NCBI GenBank assembly: GCA_021786295.1
Contig: JAJYNO010000030.1
Coordinates: 82,348-146,347, forward strand
Length of the DNA stretch: 64,000 nt
Direction of reading: 5' to 3'
DNA from: a bacterium
GTDB taxonomy: Bacteria; Elusimicrobiota; Elusimicrobia; Elusimicrobiales; UBA9959
The notes under the pieces were generated by a model. That model did no database searches. It saw nothing but the letters and a program-made list of their open reading frames with translations, and had not been told where the DNA came from. The position numbers were made by a program, and so were the translations under genes. Below are positions 53,022 to 61,735 of the stretch, one piece after another. Numbering within the stretch: the first letter of the stretch is position 1; every line of letters begins with the position of its first letter.

Positions 53022-54260
53022 TCAGGCCAGCTTCTGATCGGCCACCAGCTTCTTAAGCTCGGAGAGTTCCGGCTTTATCACGTACGGCTTACCTACGGAT
53101 TTCATCGCGCTCTGCACGTCCTTCAGGCCGTTGCCGGTGATCAGCAGCACCACCGACTCGTTCTCCTTAACCTTGCCCTCCCTCACGGCCTTCAACAGGC
53201 CGGAGTAGGTGGCAGAAGCCGCAGGCTCCGCGAAGACGTTGGAGCCGCGGGCTATCCTGGGGATGGCCTGCAGTATCTCCTCGTCCGTCACGCTGACGGC
53301 GAAGCCCTGCGAGTCGCGGATAGCCATCACGGCGGCCAGGCCGTCGCGCGGCAGGCTGACAGAGATGCTGTCGGCGATGGTCTTGCCGCTGACCGGCTGC
53401 ACGTCCGTGCCGGTCTCGAAGGCGCGCTTGACGGAATCGGAATGCTCGGCCTGCACCGCCACCATCTGCGGCAGGCGCTCAATGATGCCCAGGCGGTGGA
53501 ACTCGACGAAGCCCTTCCAGATGCCGCTGATGATGTTGCCGTCGCCCACCGGCACGAACACCTTGTCCGGGGTCTCCCATTTAAGCTGTTCGCAGATCTC
53601 GAAGGCGCAGGTCTTCTTGCCCTCGCGCGTGAAGGGGTTGATGCCGGTGCTGCGGTTGTACCAGCCGTACTCCTGGGACGCCTTCAGGCACAGCTCGAAG
53701 GCGTCGTCGTAGGTTCCCTTGACCATGACTACCGCCGCCCCGTAGACCAGGAGCTGGGCCACCTTGGGCGCCGGGGCCGTCTCCGGCACGAAAATGACCG
53801 TCTTCATGTCCAGGCTGCCGGTCAGACAGGCCAGCGAGGAGGCCGCGTTGCCGGTGGAGGCACAGGTGATGACCTTTTCCTCCAGTTCCAGCGCGCGGCC
53901 CACCACGACCGCGCTCGCGCGGTCCTTGAAAGAGGCGCTGGGGTTGCGGCCGTCGTCCTTGATATAGAGGTTCGGCACGCCGGCCTCGTCGCCCAGCTTC
54001 TCCGCCTTATAGAGCGGGGTCCAGCCGACCTGCACCGGCGGCACGTTCTTGATGCTGGCTATCGGCAATATATCCAGGTAACGCCAGATGCTCCGTTCCG
54101 GGTTGTCGTTCAAAACGTCGAAGTTAAGCCGCTTCTTTATAAGGTTATAATCGTAGAGCACCTGCAGGTTGCCGCCGCAGGCCGTGCAGTTGTACTTGGC
54201 CTCGGTCAACTTATGGTCCTTCCCGCACCGTATACACTGCAATGTTTTTATCTTTTTCAT
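53022..54260 (-). CDS. thrC: threonine synthase
   Basis: A 412-residue fold-II PLP enzyme that makes threonine from O-phosphohomoserine. An N-terminal zinc-ribbon-like segment (LQCIRCGKDHKLTEAKYNC then CTACGG) precedes the catalytic domain. PLP lysine is in NPSASFKDRAS (about 110), with TGNAASSLACL and PVGDGNIISG for phosphate binding. Family and length fit ThrC rather than diaminopropionate ammonia-lyase (YgeX), although both share the fold. The ATG directly abuts a 92-base palindromic repeat that lies between thrC and arcC, so its ribosome site (AGGAAG) is inside that repeat. Confidence 0.88.
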   Translation of the reverse strand: MKKIKTLQCIRCGKDHKLTEAKYNCTACGGNLQVLYDYNLIKKRLNFDVLNDNPERSIWRYLDILPIASIKNVPPVQVGWTPLYKAEKLGDEAGVPNLYIKDDGRNPSASFKDRASAVVVGRALELEEKVITCASTGNAASSLACLTGSLDMKTVIFVPETAPAPKVAQLLVYGAAVVMVKGTYDDAFELCLKASQEYGWYNRSTGINPFTREGKKTCAFEICEQLKWETPDKVFVPVGDGNIISGIWKGFVEFHRLGIIERLPQMVAVQAEHSDSVKRAFETGTDVQPVSGKTIADSISVSLPRDGLAAVMAIRDSQGFAVSVTDEEILQAIPRIARGSNVFAEPAASATYSGLLKAVREGKVKENESVVLLITGNGLKDVQSAMKSVGKPYVIKPELSELKKLVADQKLA

Positions 54261-54352
54261 GGGGACGTTGCTTCCTAACTTCCTAACTTGGAAATGGGAC
54301 TGCCTCCCGCCCCCCTAACCTCGAAGTTAGGAAGTTGGGAAGCAACGTCCCC
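54261..54352. repeat. long palindromic element between arcC and thrC
   Basis: GGGGACGTTGCTTCC (54261-54275) and GGAAGCAACGTCCCC (54338-54352) are perfect 15-bp inverted repeats, and the adjoining inner 14 bases pair with one mismatch. The whole gap between the arcC stop and the thrC ATG is this element. Ends in GGGGAC/GTCCCC resemble the other REP-like element at 47780. Confidence 0.85.
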
Positions 54353-54359
54353 TTCCGCC

Positions 54360-55460
54360 TCAGCCGGGCAGAACCGTGGTGCCGGCCTTGCCGGCCAGCG
54401 TCTCCTCGAACAACTCCGTCTTGGAGATGTAGGCCACGCTGCCGCCGTTCTTGATGAACTCTATGACGGCCTTGATCTTGGGGCCCATCGAACCGGCCGG
54501 GAACGGCGCCGGCTTCTGGTTGTAGATGGCCTCCAGTTCGCTGGCCTTTATCACGCGCAGGGCCTTCTCGTCCGGCTTCTGGTAGTTCAGCTTCGCGCCG
54601 TCCTCTCCGGTGAAGATAGTCAGGCTGACCTCCACCTGCTCGCCGCGGGCCTTGGCGCGCTTCATCAGCATGGTCCCGAGCAGCGCGCTGGCCAGGTCCT
54701 TGTCTATGACGGCCTCCACGCCGGTGTACATCTTGAGCGGCTTGCCTCCCTTGTGCGGCTTGGAGAACTTCACGCCGAAATTGGTGGTATAGGTCTCCTT
54801 GCCGTCCGCGACCTCGGCCGGCACCTCGCGCACCGGGATGCCGCCGCCGCCGACGGTGATAGGCACTATCCCCTTGTCGAGCAGCGCCTCTATCGCTTCT
54901 ATCTCCACGATGTCCACCGGGGCCGGGGACGGCACGACGCGGCGCCAGATCTCGTTGCCGGCGGCGTCCTTCTTGTACATCTTCATCTGCCAGCCTTCGG
55001 CCATGCGCTGCCTGGCCTCGTCGGCGGTGTACGACTGGCCTATGTACTTGGAGGGGTTCTGAAAGTCCGGATCGTCCTTGTTCACTACGACCTGCGTGAC
55101 GACGCCCGCCACGATGTTGTCGATGCCGCGGATGTTCAGCACGTTGTTGAGCTGGGCCAGCATATAGGACATCGCGCCCTGCGTGTCGGCGACGCAGACG
55201 TCCAGCGGCAGCGGGAACATCTTCGGGCGACACATCTCGGCGCGCTGGATGATGTTGCCGACCTGCGGGCCGTTGCCGTGGGTTATGACGTACTTGTCCT
55301 CCGGATGCTTCTGGAAGATGTCGGCTACCAGCCCGGCGGTATCGGCCGTGCGCTGCCACTGCATCGCGATGTCGGGATTTATGGCCTTCCCGTCCTTGTC
55401 CTTCAGGCCCACCGGCGCCACTTCGTTGCCGCCAAAAGCGAATATCCTGATCTTTTTCAT
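54360..55460 (-). CDS. arcC: carbamate kinase
   Basis: A 366-residue amino-acid-kinase-fold enzyme, about 50 residues longer than most carbamate kinases. Key segments are FAFGGNEVAPVG, ITHGNGPQVGNI (N-x-P substrate loop), GVVTQVVVNKDDPDFQNPSKYIG (the PTKPIG loop equivalent), VGGGGIPV and EAVIDKDLASALLG. It converts carbamoyl phosphate and ADP to ATP, ammonia and CO2, an energy-yielding step of ureido catabolism. AGGAGAG precedes the ATG. thrC follows after a palindromic repeat. Partner YgeW lies 1.2 kb away on the other strand. Confidence 0.93.
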   Translation of the reverse strand: MKKIRIFAFGGNEVAPVGLKDKDGKAINPDIAMQWQRTADTAGLVADIFQKHPEDKYVITHGNGPQVGNIIQRAEMCRPKMFPLPLDVCVADTQGAMSYMLAQLNNVLNIRGIDNIVAGVVTQVVVNKDDPDFQNPSKYIGQSYTADEARQRMAEGWQMKMYKKDAAGNEIWRRVVPSPAPVDIVEIEAIEALLDKGIVPITVGGGGIPVREVPAEVADGKETYTTNFGVKFSKPHKGGKPLKMYTGVEAVIDKDLASALLGTMLMKRAKARGEQVEVSLTIFTGEDGAKLNYQKPDEKALRVIKASELEAIYNQKPAPFPAGSMGPKIKAVIEFIKNGGSVAYISKTELFEETLAGKAGTTVLPG

Positions 55461-55528
55461 GGTCTCTCCTGTTGTCCTTGCGTACGAACCCTTAAATCCG
55501 AAGGCCGCCTCGCGGACGGCCTCGCATA

Positions 55529-55558
55529 ATTTTGATAAATACTGCCCAGCCTTTTCAA
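55529..55558 (-). promoter_or_regulatory. putative arcC promoter
   Basis: On the minus strand TTGAAA (55553-55558), 18-base spacer, CAAAAT (55529-55534). An AGGCCG/CGGCCT stem lies between it and the arcC ATG and could be a leader hairpin. Confidence 0.4.
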
Positions 55559-55581
55559 GTCCGCGGCCGCCGGCACGCGCC

Positions 55582-56427
55582 CTAACGCAGCCAGTAGAGT
55601 ATCAGCCCCCCTATGAGTATCCTGTAGGCCGCGAACGGCACGAAGCCGCGCCGGCGCACCCAGGCCATGAACCACGCCACCACGGCCCAGGCCACGAAGA
55701 AGGAAACGACGAAACCTATGCCCAGCGTGGCCCAGCGGTGAGCGGTCATGACCAGCGGGGCCAGACCGGCGGCGCTCCCGCGGTGCAGCAGGGTCTTGAA
55801 CAGGTCGTAGCAGGTGGCCGCGAACATCGTCGGGATGGAGACGAAGAAGGAGAACTCCAGCGCGGCGTAACGGGAAAGGCCGGCGGTCTGCCCGGCGGCT
55901 ATCGTGGACATCGAGCGGCTGGTGCCGGGAAAGACCGCCGACAGTATCTGCACCGCGCCGATCCAGACCGACTGCAGCCAGTTCATGTCCGCCATGTCCT
56001 GCGTGCGCGGTTTCGTGCACGCGACGTCCACCGCCCACATCACGACGCCGCCTATGACCAGCGAAAGCCCCATCACGGTGGCGCTCTCCAGGTTATGGCT
56101 TATCAGCTTGGTCAGCAGGAAGGCGGGGCCGGCCGTAACGACGAAGGCCAGCATCGTCAGCGTGACCGGATGGTTCAGGGCCTCCCGCCCGAAACCGGGG
56201 AAGGACTTCAGGAACTCGGCTATGCGTTTCCTGAAGTAGATCGGCAGACAGAGCACAGCGCCGAGCTGTATGACTATATCGAACATCTTCCAGTAAGGAT
56301 CGGTCAGCGGTATGTGCACGAAGGGAAGTTCCTTGGCCAGGCGCAGGTGGGCGGTGGAGCTGACCGGAAGGAACTCGGTCACGCCCTCTATCAGTCCGAA
56401 AAAAGCCGCAAGCAGGTAGTCGGTCAT
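55582..56427 (-). CDS. uppP: undecaprenyl-diphosphatase (BacA type)
   Basis: The ATG at 56427 gives 281 residues with about eight hydrophobic segments. The two catalytic motifs are present: EGVTEFLPVSSTAHL near the N-terminus and PGTSRSMSTIAAG (about 162). It recycles undecaprenyl pyrophosphate to the lipid carrier for peptidoglycan and O-antigen synthesis and confers bacitracin tolerance. The gene is divergent from ygeW. Confidence 0.95.
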   Translation of the reverse strand: MTDYLLAAFFGLIEGVTEFLPVSSTAHLRLAKELPFVHIPLTDPYWKMFDIVIQLGAVLCLPIYFRKRIAEFLKSFPGFGREALNHPVTLTMLAFVVTAGPAFLLTKLISHNLESATVMGLSLVIGGVVMWAVDVACTKPRTQDMADMNWLQSVWIGAVQILSAVFPGTSRSMSTIAAGQTAGLSRYAALEFSFFVSIPTMFAATCYDLFKTLLHRGSAAGLAPLVMTAHRWATLGIGFVVSFFVAWAVVAWFMAWVRRRGFVPFAAYRILIGGLILYWLR

Positions 56428-56561
56428 ATTTCCCAGGCAGGAGACCGGCACCGGCCGGCGTCCTTTTCTCTCCTTTTGCCCTGTACGGGATAAATGATAT
56501 CAATACGGCGGGCTCCCGCGCAAAGGGGCCGCACGCCGGGGCGGCCGCGCGCCGCGTCTCC

Positions 56562-56591
56562 TTGACAATACGACGGCGAAATACATTTAAT
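56562..56591 (+). promoter_or_regulatory. promoter of ygeW
   Basis: TTGACA (56562-56567), 18-base spacer, TTTAAT (56586-56591). The predicted transcript starts about 45 bases before the ATG at 56643, leaving room for the GGAGA ribosome site. Confidence 0.7.
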
Positions 56592-56642
56592 TGCATGGAC
56601 ATAAGCCGCAGACTCAGTCAACGGAGAACCCTGGAGAAAAAA

Positions 56643-57833
56643 ATGCCGCTCAATATAGAAAAATCCATAGCCGAGCTGGAAAAGCTGGGCGCCGACCTCT
56701 ACCACAAGGACTTCCTGCTGACCTGGCAGAAGTCGGACGCCGAGATCCACGCGGTCCTGAAGATCGCCGAGATCCTCAAGGAGATGCACGCGCGGAACAT
56801 CAGCGCGCGGATGTTCGACACCGGCCTGGCCGTGTCCAACTTCCGCGACAACTCCACGCGCACGCGCTTCTCGTTCGCGAGCGCCTGCAACCTGCTGGGC
56901 CTCGCGGTGCAGGACCTCGACGAGGGCAAGAGCCAGATAGCCCACGGCGAGACCGTGCGCGAGACCGCCAACATGATCTCGTTCCTGACCGAGGCCGTCG
57001 GCATCCGCGACGACATGTTCATCGGCAAGGGCCACACCTACATGAAGGAAGTGGTCGAGGCCCTCGACGACGGCTTCAAGCAGGGCGTGCTGAACCAGCG
57101 CCCGGCCGTGGTCAACCTGCAGTGCGACCTGGACCACCCGACGCAGAGCATGTCCGACCTGCTGTTCATCAAGAACCATTTCGGCGGCTTCGACAACCTC
57201 AAGGGCAAGAAGATCGCTATGACCTGGGCCTACTCGCCGAGCTACGGCAAGCCGCTCTCCGTGCCGCAGGGCGTAATAGCCCTGATGACCCGCTTCGGCA
57301 TGAACGTGGAGCTGGCCTACCCCGAGGGGTACGACCTGCTGCCCGACACCATCGAGGTGGCCAGGAAGCACGCGCAGGCCTCCGGCGGCAGTTTCAAGGT
57401 CTCCAACAGAATGGAGAGCGCCTTCAAGGACGCGGACATCGTCTACCCGAAGAGCTGGGCCCCGTTCAGGGTGATGGAGCGCCGCACGCAGCTCCTCGAG
57501 AAGGGCGACCAGCCGGGCCTGAAGGACCTCGAGAAGGAGTGCCTGGCCAACAACGCCAAGTTCAAGAACTGGGAGTGCAACGACGCGATGATGGCGCTGA
57601 CCAAGGCCGGCAAGGCCACCTACCTGCACTGCCTGCCCGCCGACATCACCGACGTCAGCTGCAAGGCAGGCGAGGTCTCCGCGAAGGTGTTCGAAGGCGC
57701 GCGCCTCGGCACCTACAAGGAGGCCGGCTACAAGCCGTTCGTGATAGCCGCCATGATAGCCGCCTGCACCAAGAAGGAGCCCGCCAGGCTGCTCGGCGAG
57801 CTCGCGAAGGCCGCCAAAAAGCGCGTGCTGTAA
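56643..57833 (+). CDS. ygeW: knotted carbamoyltransferase YgeW
   Basis: ATG at 56643, preceded by GGAGAAAA, gives 396 residues, the same length as I recall for E. coli YgeW. The carbamoyl-phosphate loop is DNSTRTRFSFASA (about 79), followed by GH-TYMKEV, HPTQSMSDLLF (about 166) and HCLPADITDVSCKAGEV (about 333). The long N-terminal region and this C-terminal block separate it from ornithine and aspartate transcarbamylases. YgeW belongs to the ygeWXY/arcC-like gene set linked to anaerobic purine or ureido catabolism; its natural substrate was long unknown. ArcC and a YgeY-like hydrolase are nearby. Confidence 0.92.
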   Translation: MPLNIEKSIAELEKLGADLYHKDFLLTWQKSDAEIHAVLKIAEILKEMHARNISARMFDTGLAVSNFRDNSTRTRFSFASACNLLGLAVQDLDEGKSQIAHGETVRETANMISFLTEAVGIRDDMFIGKGHTYMKEVVEALDDGFKQGVLNQRPAVVNLQCDLDHPTQSMSDLLFIKNHFGGFDNLKGKKIAMTWAYSPSYGKPLSVPQGVIALMTRFGMNVELAYPEGYDLLPDTIEVARKHAQASGGSFKVSNRMESAFKDADIVYPKSWAPFRVMERRTQLLEKGDQPGLKDLEKECLANNAKFKNWECNDAMMALTKAGKATYLHCLPADITDVSCKAGEVSAKVFEGARLGTYKEAGYKPFVIAAMIAACTKKEPARLLGELAKAAKKRVL

Positions 57834-57852
57834 CCGGCCTTGGGCCGCGAGA

Positions 57853-57892
57853 AGGGCCCCGTCCGGCGGCTGCCGGGCGGGGCTCTTTTTTT
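57853..57892 (+). terminator. terminator of ygeW
   Basis: GCCCCGTCCGGC (57855-57866) pairs with GCCGGGCGGGGC (57871-57882) with one GU pair, followed by TCTTTTTTT. Confidence 0.92.
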
Positions 57893-60800
57893 CAGCTCTC
57901 CCTGGCGGCGCTGCCGGGGCCGCCCCCGGAAGGGCCGCCCGGGAGCTCGCCCAGCTCGGCCAGAGCCTCTTTCAGTTCCCTGTCGTGCTTATGGCTCTCG
58001 AAACGGGCCATCACCTCGTAGAAGGCCGGAACGACGAACAGCGTCAGGAAGGTGGACACCACCACGCCGCCGATGATCGTAACGGCCATCGGGACCATCA
58101 GCTCCGAACCGGTGCCGGTCGCCAGCGCCACCGGCAGCGCGCCGGCCACGGTCGCCGCCGAGGTCATCAGGATGGGCCGCAGCCTTATCGGGCAGGCCTC
58201 CAGCAGCGCCTCGCGCAGCGGCAGACCGCGCCTGCGCCTCTCTATAGTGAAGTCGACCAGCAGGATGGAATTCTTCTTTACTATCCCCATCAGCAGTATG
58301 AGGCCGATCATGCTGTAGATGTTCAGGCTCTGGTGCGCGAGGAACAGCGCCAGCAGCGCGCCTGTCACGCTGAACGGCAGCGCCATCAACACGGTCAGCG
58401 GATGGAGCAGGCTGTCGAACTGGGTGGCCAGCACCATGTAGGCGACGAAGACGCCGAGCAGCAGCACGAAGCCCAGACTTTTGAACGAGTCGGAGAAGAG
58501 CTGGGAATTGCCGGCCATTACGATGCTATAGCCGTCGGGCAGCGTCTCCCTGGCTATGCGGGACACCGCGGCGAGAGCCTGGGCCTGCGACGCGCCCTTC
58601 GCCGGATTGGCGAATACGGTTATCGAGCGTTCCCTGTTGTAGCGCGTGACCGCGAACAGGGCCGGCTTTATGTCGGTGGTGACCACGTCGGAAAGGCGCA
58701 CCAGCTGGCCGAAAATGTTGCGCACCCAGATCCTGGAGAGGTCTTTCGGCGTATGGCGGTACTTGTCGGCCAGGCGCACGCGCACGTCGTAGCGCTTGCC
58801 GCGCCCGGTGTACTTCCCCCATTTCACGCCGCCGAACATCGCGTTGATCGTGTCGCCTATGGACAGTATCGTCACGCCCCTGTGCGCCGCCTTCGCGCGG
58901 TCCGGGTGCACCTGTATCTCCGGCATGCCCGGGTTGTAGTCGGTGTCGATATCGGTCATCAGGCCGGTCTCCTTCATCTTCAGCCTGAAGTCCGCCGCCA
59001 CCGCCGCGAGCTTGTCCCAGTCAGTCCCCTGGATCATGAACTGGATCGGGAAAGCGCGCTTAGCCGAGAAGCCGCTCTGCGAGAGGTCCATGATGGAGAC
59101 GCGCTTAAGCCCCTTGATGGAGGAGAGTTTCTTGCGCGTTATCGCCATGAAGTCCTGCTGGGTCTCGAGATGATGGTCGGGACCTATGCGCGGTCTTTGG
59201 CCCTTGTCCTTCATCGTCACCATCAGCGCGCCGCTGTTCACGCTGCCGCCGCCGAAGCCGCCGATGATGGCGTAGGCCAGCTTCACCTCCGGCCTGTTGT
59301 TGATCCAGGGCTCGATCTCCGTCCTGAAGACCTCGTCGGTCCTTTCGAGCGAAACCCCAAGCGGCAGCGTCACGTTGACCAGGAAGCGGCTCATATCCTG
59401 CGACGGTATGAACTCCTTCTTCAGCGGCACCAGCAGCAGCAGCGAGGAGAGGAAGATGGCCAGCGCCGAGGCGAGCACGGTCTTCGGATGGTCGAGGCAG
59501 CGTGCGAGCGCGGCCCGGTAAAGTTCCCTGAGGCGGCGTATCAGGGCGTCCATGCCGCGCGACACCGGATTGGTGCGCTCGACGCGCAGGTACTGCGAAC
59601 AGCGCATCGGCGTAACGGTCAGCGCCGACAGCAGCGAGATCATCACGGCCACCGAGATCGTGACGCCGAACTGGAAGAAGAACTTCCCGACGATCCCCTG
59701 CATGAAGATCACCGGGATGAAGATGGCCAGGATGGCCACGGAGGCGGTGACAGCCGCCGAAGCGATCTCGCGGGAACCCACCAGGGCCGCCCGCACCTGG
59801 GAGAAACCCTCCTCCCTGTAGCGCACGATGTTCTCCAGCACCATGATGGCGTCGTCCACGATTATGCCGATGACGAGCGAGAGCCCCAGCATCGTGAAGC
59901 TGTTGATCGTGAAGCCGCTGAAGTAGAGCACGATGAACGTGCCCAGTATGGCCGTGGGGATAGTCAGCAGCACGCTGACGGTGGCGCTGAGCGAGCCGAG
60001 GAACAGCAGGCAGACCAGCGACGTGAACAGCACCGAGCGCAGCAGCTCCCCTTCGAGGGCGCGGACGGACTCCTTGATGAACTGGCTTGAGTCGAAGACC
60101 AGTTCTATCATCATGCCCCTGGGCAGCGTGTGCTGCAGTTCCGCTATCCTCTTCTTGACGGCGTCGGCCACGGCCACGGCGTTGGTGCCGCGCTGCTTGA
60201 TGATGCCCATGCCCACGGCGGTATCGCCCATGGCGCGGGAGATGCGCCTGACGTCGTTAAGGCCGTCCTCTATCGTGGCCACGTCGCTGAAGTGGAAGTC
60301 CCGGTAGCTGGCCGTGGTGTGCACTCGGTCCGGGATCAGCAGGCGCGAGAACTGCCGCGGCGAGGAGGCTTCCCCGTAGACGCGGACGTTGTACTCCTTC
60401 GGGCCGTCGTCTATGTAGCCCGCCGGCACGTCGGCGTGCTCGTTCGTGATGGCGTCCAGCACGTCCTCCACCGTTATGTGATGCGCCTCCATCTCGTCGG
60501 CGTTCAGCCAGACGCGCAGGTTGGGATCTATGTAGCCGCCAAGGTTGATGTTGCCGACCCCCGGCACCATCGCTATCTCGTCCTTCAGGTGCTCGTTGAC
60601 ATAGCGCGACAGGTCCGTCAGCGAGACCTTGGCCCCCGGCTTGGCCTTCAGGATCATCCACATGATCGGCTGGTCCTCGGGGTTGACCTTCTGGATGATC
60701 GGCGGATCTATCTGAGGCGGCAGGTTCTTCTGGGCCTGGGCGATGTGGCTCTGCACGTCCTCCGCCGCCACGTCTATGTTGCGCGAGAGGTCGAACTCCA

Positions 60801-61077
60801 CGGTGATCTGGGTCTGCCCCATGCTGGAGGTGGAGTAGACGTCCTTTACGCCCTCCACGCTCATCACCGCGTCCTCTATGACGTCGGCCACCTGCGTTTC
60901 CATGATCTCGGGGGCGGCGTCCTCCCAGGTGACGGTTATAGTGACCACAGGGAAATCCACGTCCGGCAGCTGGCTGATGCCCATGCGGTGGAAGCCGATG
61001 AGGCCGAACACTATCAGGCCTATCATCAGCATCAGCGCGAAAGTGGGATGTTTTATGGAGGTATCGGAAAGGGTCAT
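57892..61077 (-). CDS. RND family efflux permease (HAE1-like)
   Basis: ATG at 61077, preceded by GGGAG, gives 1061 residues, the full length of an AcrB-type pump. After the N-terminal cytoplasmic TSIKHPTFALMLMIGLIVFG the protein shows two large periplasmic loops and 12 helices. Key segments are DVFPVVTITVTWEDAAPEIM-like DFPVVTITVTWEDAAPE, the TM4 charged motif GIIVDDAIMVLENI and LLMGIVKKNSILLVDF. It exports drugs, lipids or metabolites using proton motive force. The usual adaptor (MFP) and outer-membrane factor are not adjacent in this window. Confidence 0.93.
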   Translation of the reverse strand: MTLSDTSIKHPTFALMLMIGLIVFGLIGFHRMGISQLPDVDFPVVTITVTWEDAAPEIMETQVADVIEDAVMSVEGVKDVYSTSSMGQTQITVEFDLSRNIDVAAEDVQSHIAQAQKNLPPQIDPPIIQKVNPEDQPIMWMILKAKPGAKVSLTDLSRYVNEHLKDEIAMVPGVGNINLGGYIDPNLRVWLNADEMEAHHITVEDVLDAITNEHADVPAGYIDDGPKEYNVRVYGEASSPRQFSRLLIPDRVHTTASYRDFHFSDVATIEDGLNDVRRISRAMGDTAVGMGIIKQRGTNAVAVADAVKKRIAELQHTLPRGMMIELVFDSSQFIKESVRALEGELLRSVLFTSLVCLLFLGSLSATVSVLLTIPTAILGTFIVLYFSGFTINSFTMLGLSLVIGIIVDDAIMVLENIVRYREEGFSQVRAALVGSREIASAAVTASVAILAIFIPVIFMQGIVGKFFFQFGVTISVAVMISLLSALTVTPMRCSQYLRVERTNPVSRGMDALIRRLRELYRAALARCLDHPKTVLASALAIFLSSLLLLVPLKKEFIPSQDMSRFLVNVTLPLGVSLERTDEVFRTEIEPWINNRPEVKLAYAIIGGFGGGSVNSGALMVTMKDKGQRPRIGPDHHLETQQDFMAITRKKLSSIKGLKRVSIMDLSQSGFSAKRAFPIQFMIQGTDWDKLAAVAADFRLKMKETGLMTDIDTDYNPGMPEIQVHPDRAKAAHRGVTILSIGDTINAMFGGVKWGKYTGRGKRYDVRVRLADKYRHTPKDLSRIWVRNIFGQLVRLSDVVTTDIKPALFAVTRYNRERSITVFANPAKGASQAQALAAVSRIARETLPDGYSIVMAGNSQLFSDSFKSLGFVLLLGVFVAYMVLATQFDSLLHPLTVLMALPFSVTGALLALFLAHQSLNIYSMIGLILLMGIVKKNSILLVDFTIERRRRGLPLREALLEACPIRLRPILMTSAATVAGALPVALATGTGSELMVPMAVTIIGGVVVSTFLTLFVVPAFYEVMARFESHKHDRELKEALAELGELPGGPSGGGPGSAARES

Positions 61078-61120
61078 AGTTGCTCCCGGGAAGCCGAGCT
61101 CGTGCTGCGTATTTATGGAG

Positions 61121-61126
61121 ATTATA
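61121..61126 (-). promoter_or_regulatory. -10 box upstream of the RND gene
   Basis: TATAAT on the minus strand, preceded by TTG, lies 43 bases before the ATG, leaving room for the ribosome site. No clear -35. Confidence 0.5.
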
Positions 61127-61170
61127 CAATGTAAGCGGGGGGCACGGGCCCGGGGCGCGACCGGCCCCGG

Positions 61171-61210
61171 TAGGCCCTTGGACCTATTCATGGATAGGAC
61201 CAAGGGCCCA
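61171..61210. promoter_or_regulatory. GGNCC-type palindromic boxes, copy e (two, inverted)
   Basis: TAGGCCCTTGGACCTA (61171-61186) and, inverted, TAGGACCAAGGGCCCA (61195-61210) face each other across eight bases, forming a 40-base palindrome between the divergent RND and small-membrane-protein genes. Confidence 0.5.
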
Positions 61211-61247
61211 ACTCACACCGACGCCCCGATGATATAAATATAAAGAT

Positions 61248-61526
61248 ATGACGCTTCAGCGCGCGGCAAGGAAACTGGGGGTCCTGCTCCTCTTCTTCGG
61301 GGCTTTCGTGACCGTTTCCAACCGTTATCAGCACTGCATAGCCGACGCCCCGACCCTGACCGCCGATCTCGGAATAACACAGTCGCTGGACGCCGTCGCC
61401 ATACACTCCCCGGGGGTCCCGGAGCCGGCAACAGCCGTCTTCTGGCGCCCTCAGGCGAAGGTGGCCATAGCGGCCGCCGACCCGCATCTCCCCGATACGG
61501 GTTCCCGCAGTCCTCCCCGGTCCTGA
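61248..61526 (+). CDS. small membrane-anchored protein of unknown function
   Basis: A 92-residue product with one hydrophobic helix near the start (LGVLLLFFGAFVTVSNRY) and a soluble tail without recognisable motifs. G/C-rich third codon positions and a hairpin after the stop support it as a real gene. It starts nine bases after TATAAA, with no ribosome site. The helix could also be an uncleaved signal. Confidence is limited by its size. Confidence 0.5.
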   Translation: MTLQRAARKLGVLLLFFGAFVTVSNRYQHCIADAPTLTADLGITQSLDAVAIHSPGVPEPATAVFWRPQAKVAIAAADPHLPDTGSRSPPRS

Positions 61527-61547
61527 ACCTTCCGGCGTAACCAAACC

Positions 61548-61569
61548 GCCCGCGGCTCAGGCCGCGGGC
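61548..61569 (+). terminator. hairpin after the small membrane-protein gene
   Basis: CCCGCGGC (61549-61556) pairs with GCCGCGGG (61561-61568) around TCAG. No T-run follows, so termination would need Rho. Confidence 0.45.
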
Positions 61570-61735
61570 CGTTCCGCACAAGTCACATATCAGGTCCGCA
61601 ACCATGAAAGAACGCTTAGCGGCGTTTTGGCAGCATGCGACATCAACAGGGCACCCCAGGACGCCAAGCCGGGGGGCTCCGATCCTTTCCGCAGACAGTC
61701 CTGAGGCGTTCCGCGGGGAACGCGGAGGTCCGGTC

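Noticed and set aside
53022..54260. thrC as a diaminopropionate ammonia-lyase (YgeX) completing the ygeWXY set
   Set aside because: The N-terminal zinc-ribbon-like segment and overall motifs fit threonine synthase; shared fold alone is not enough.
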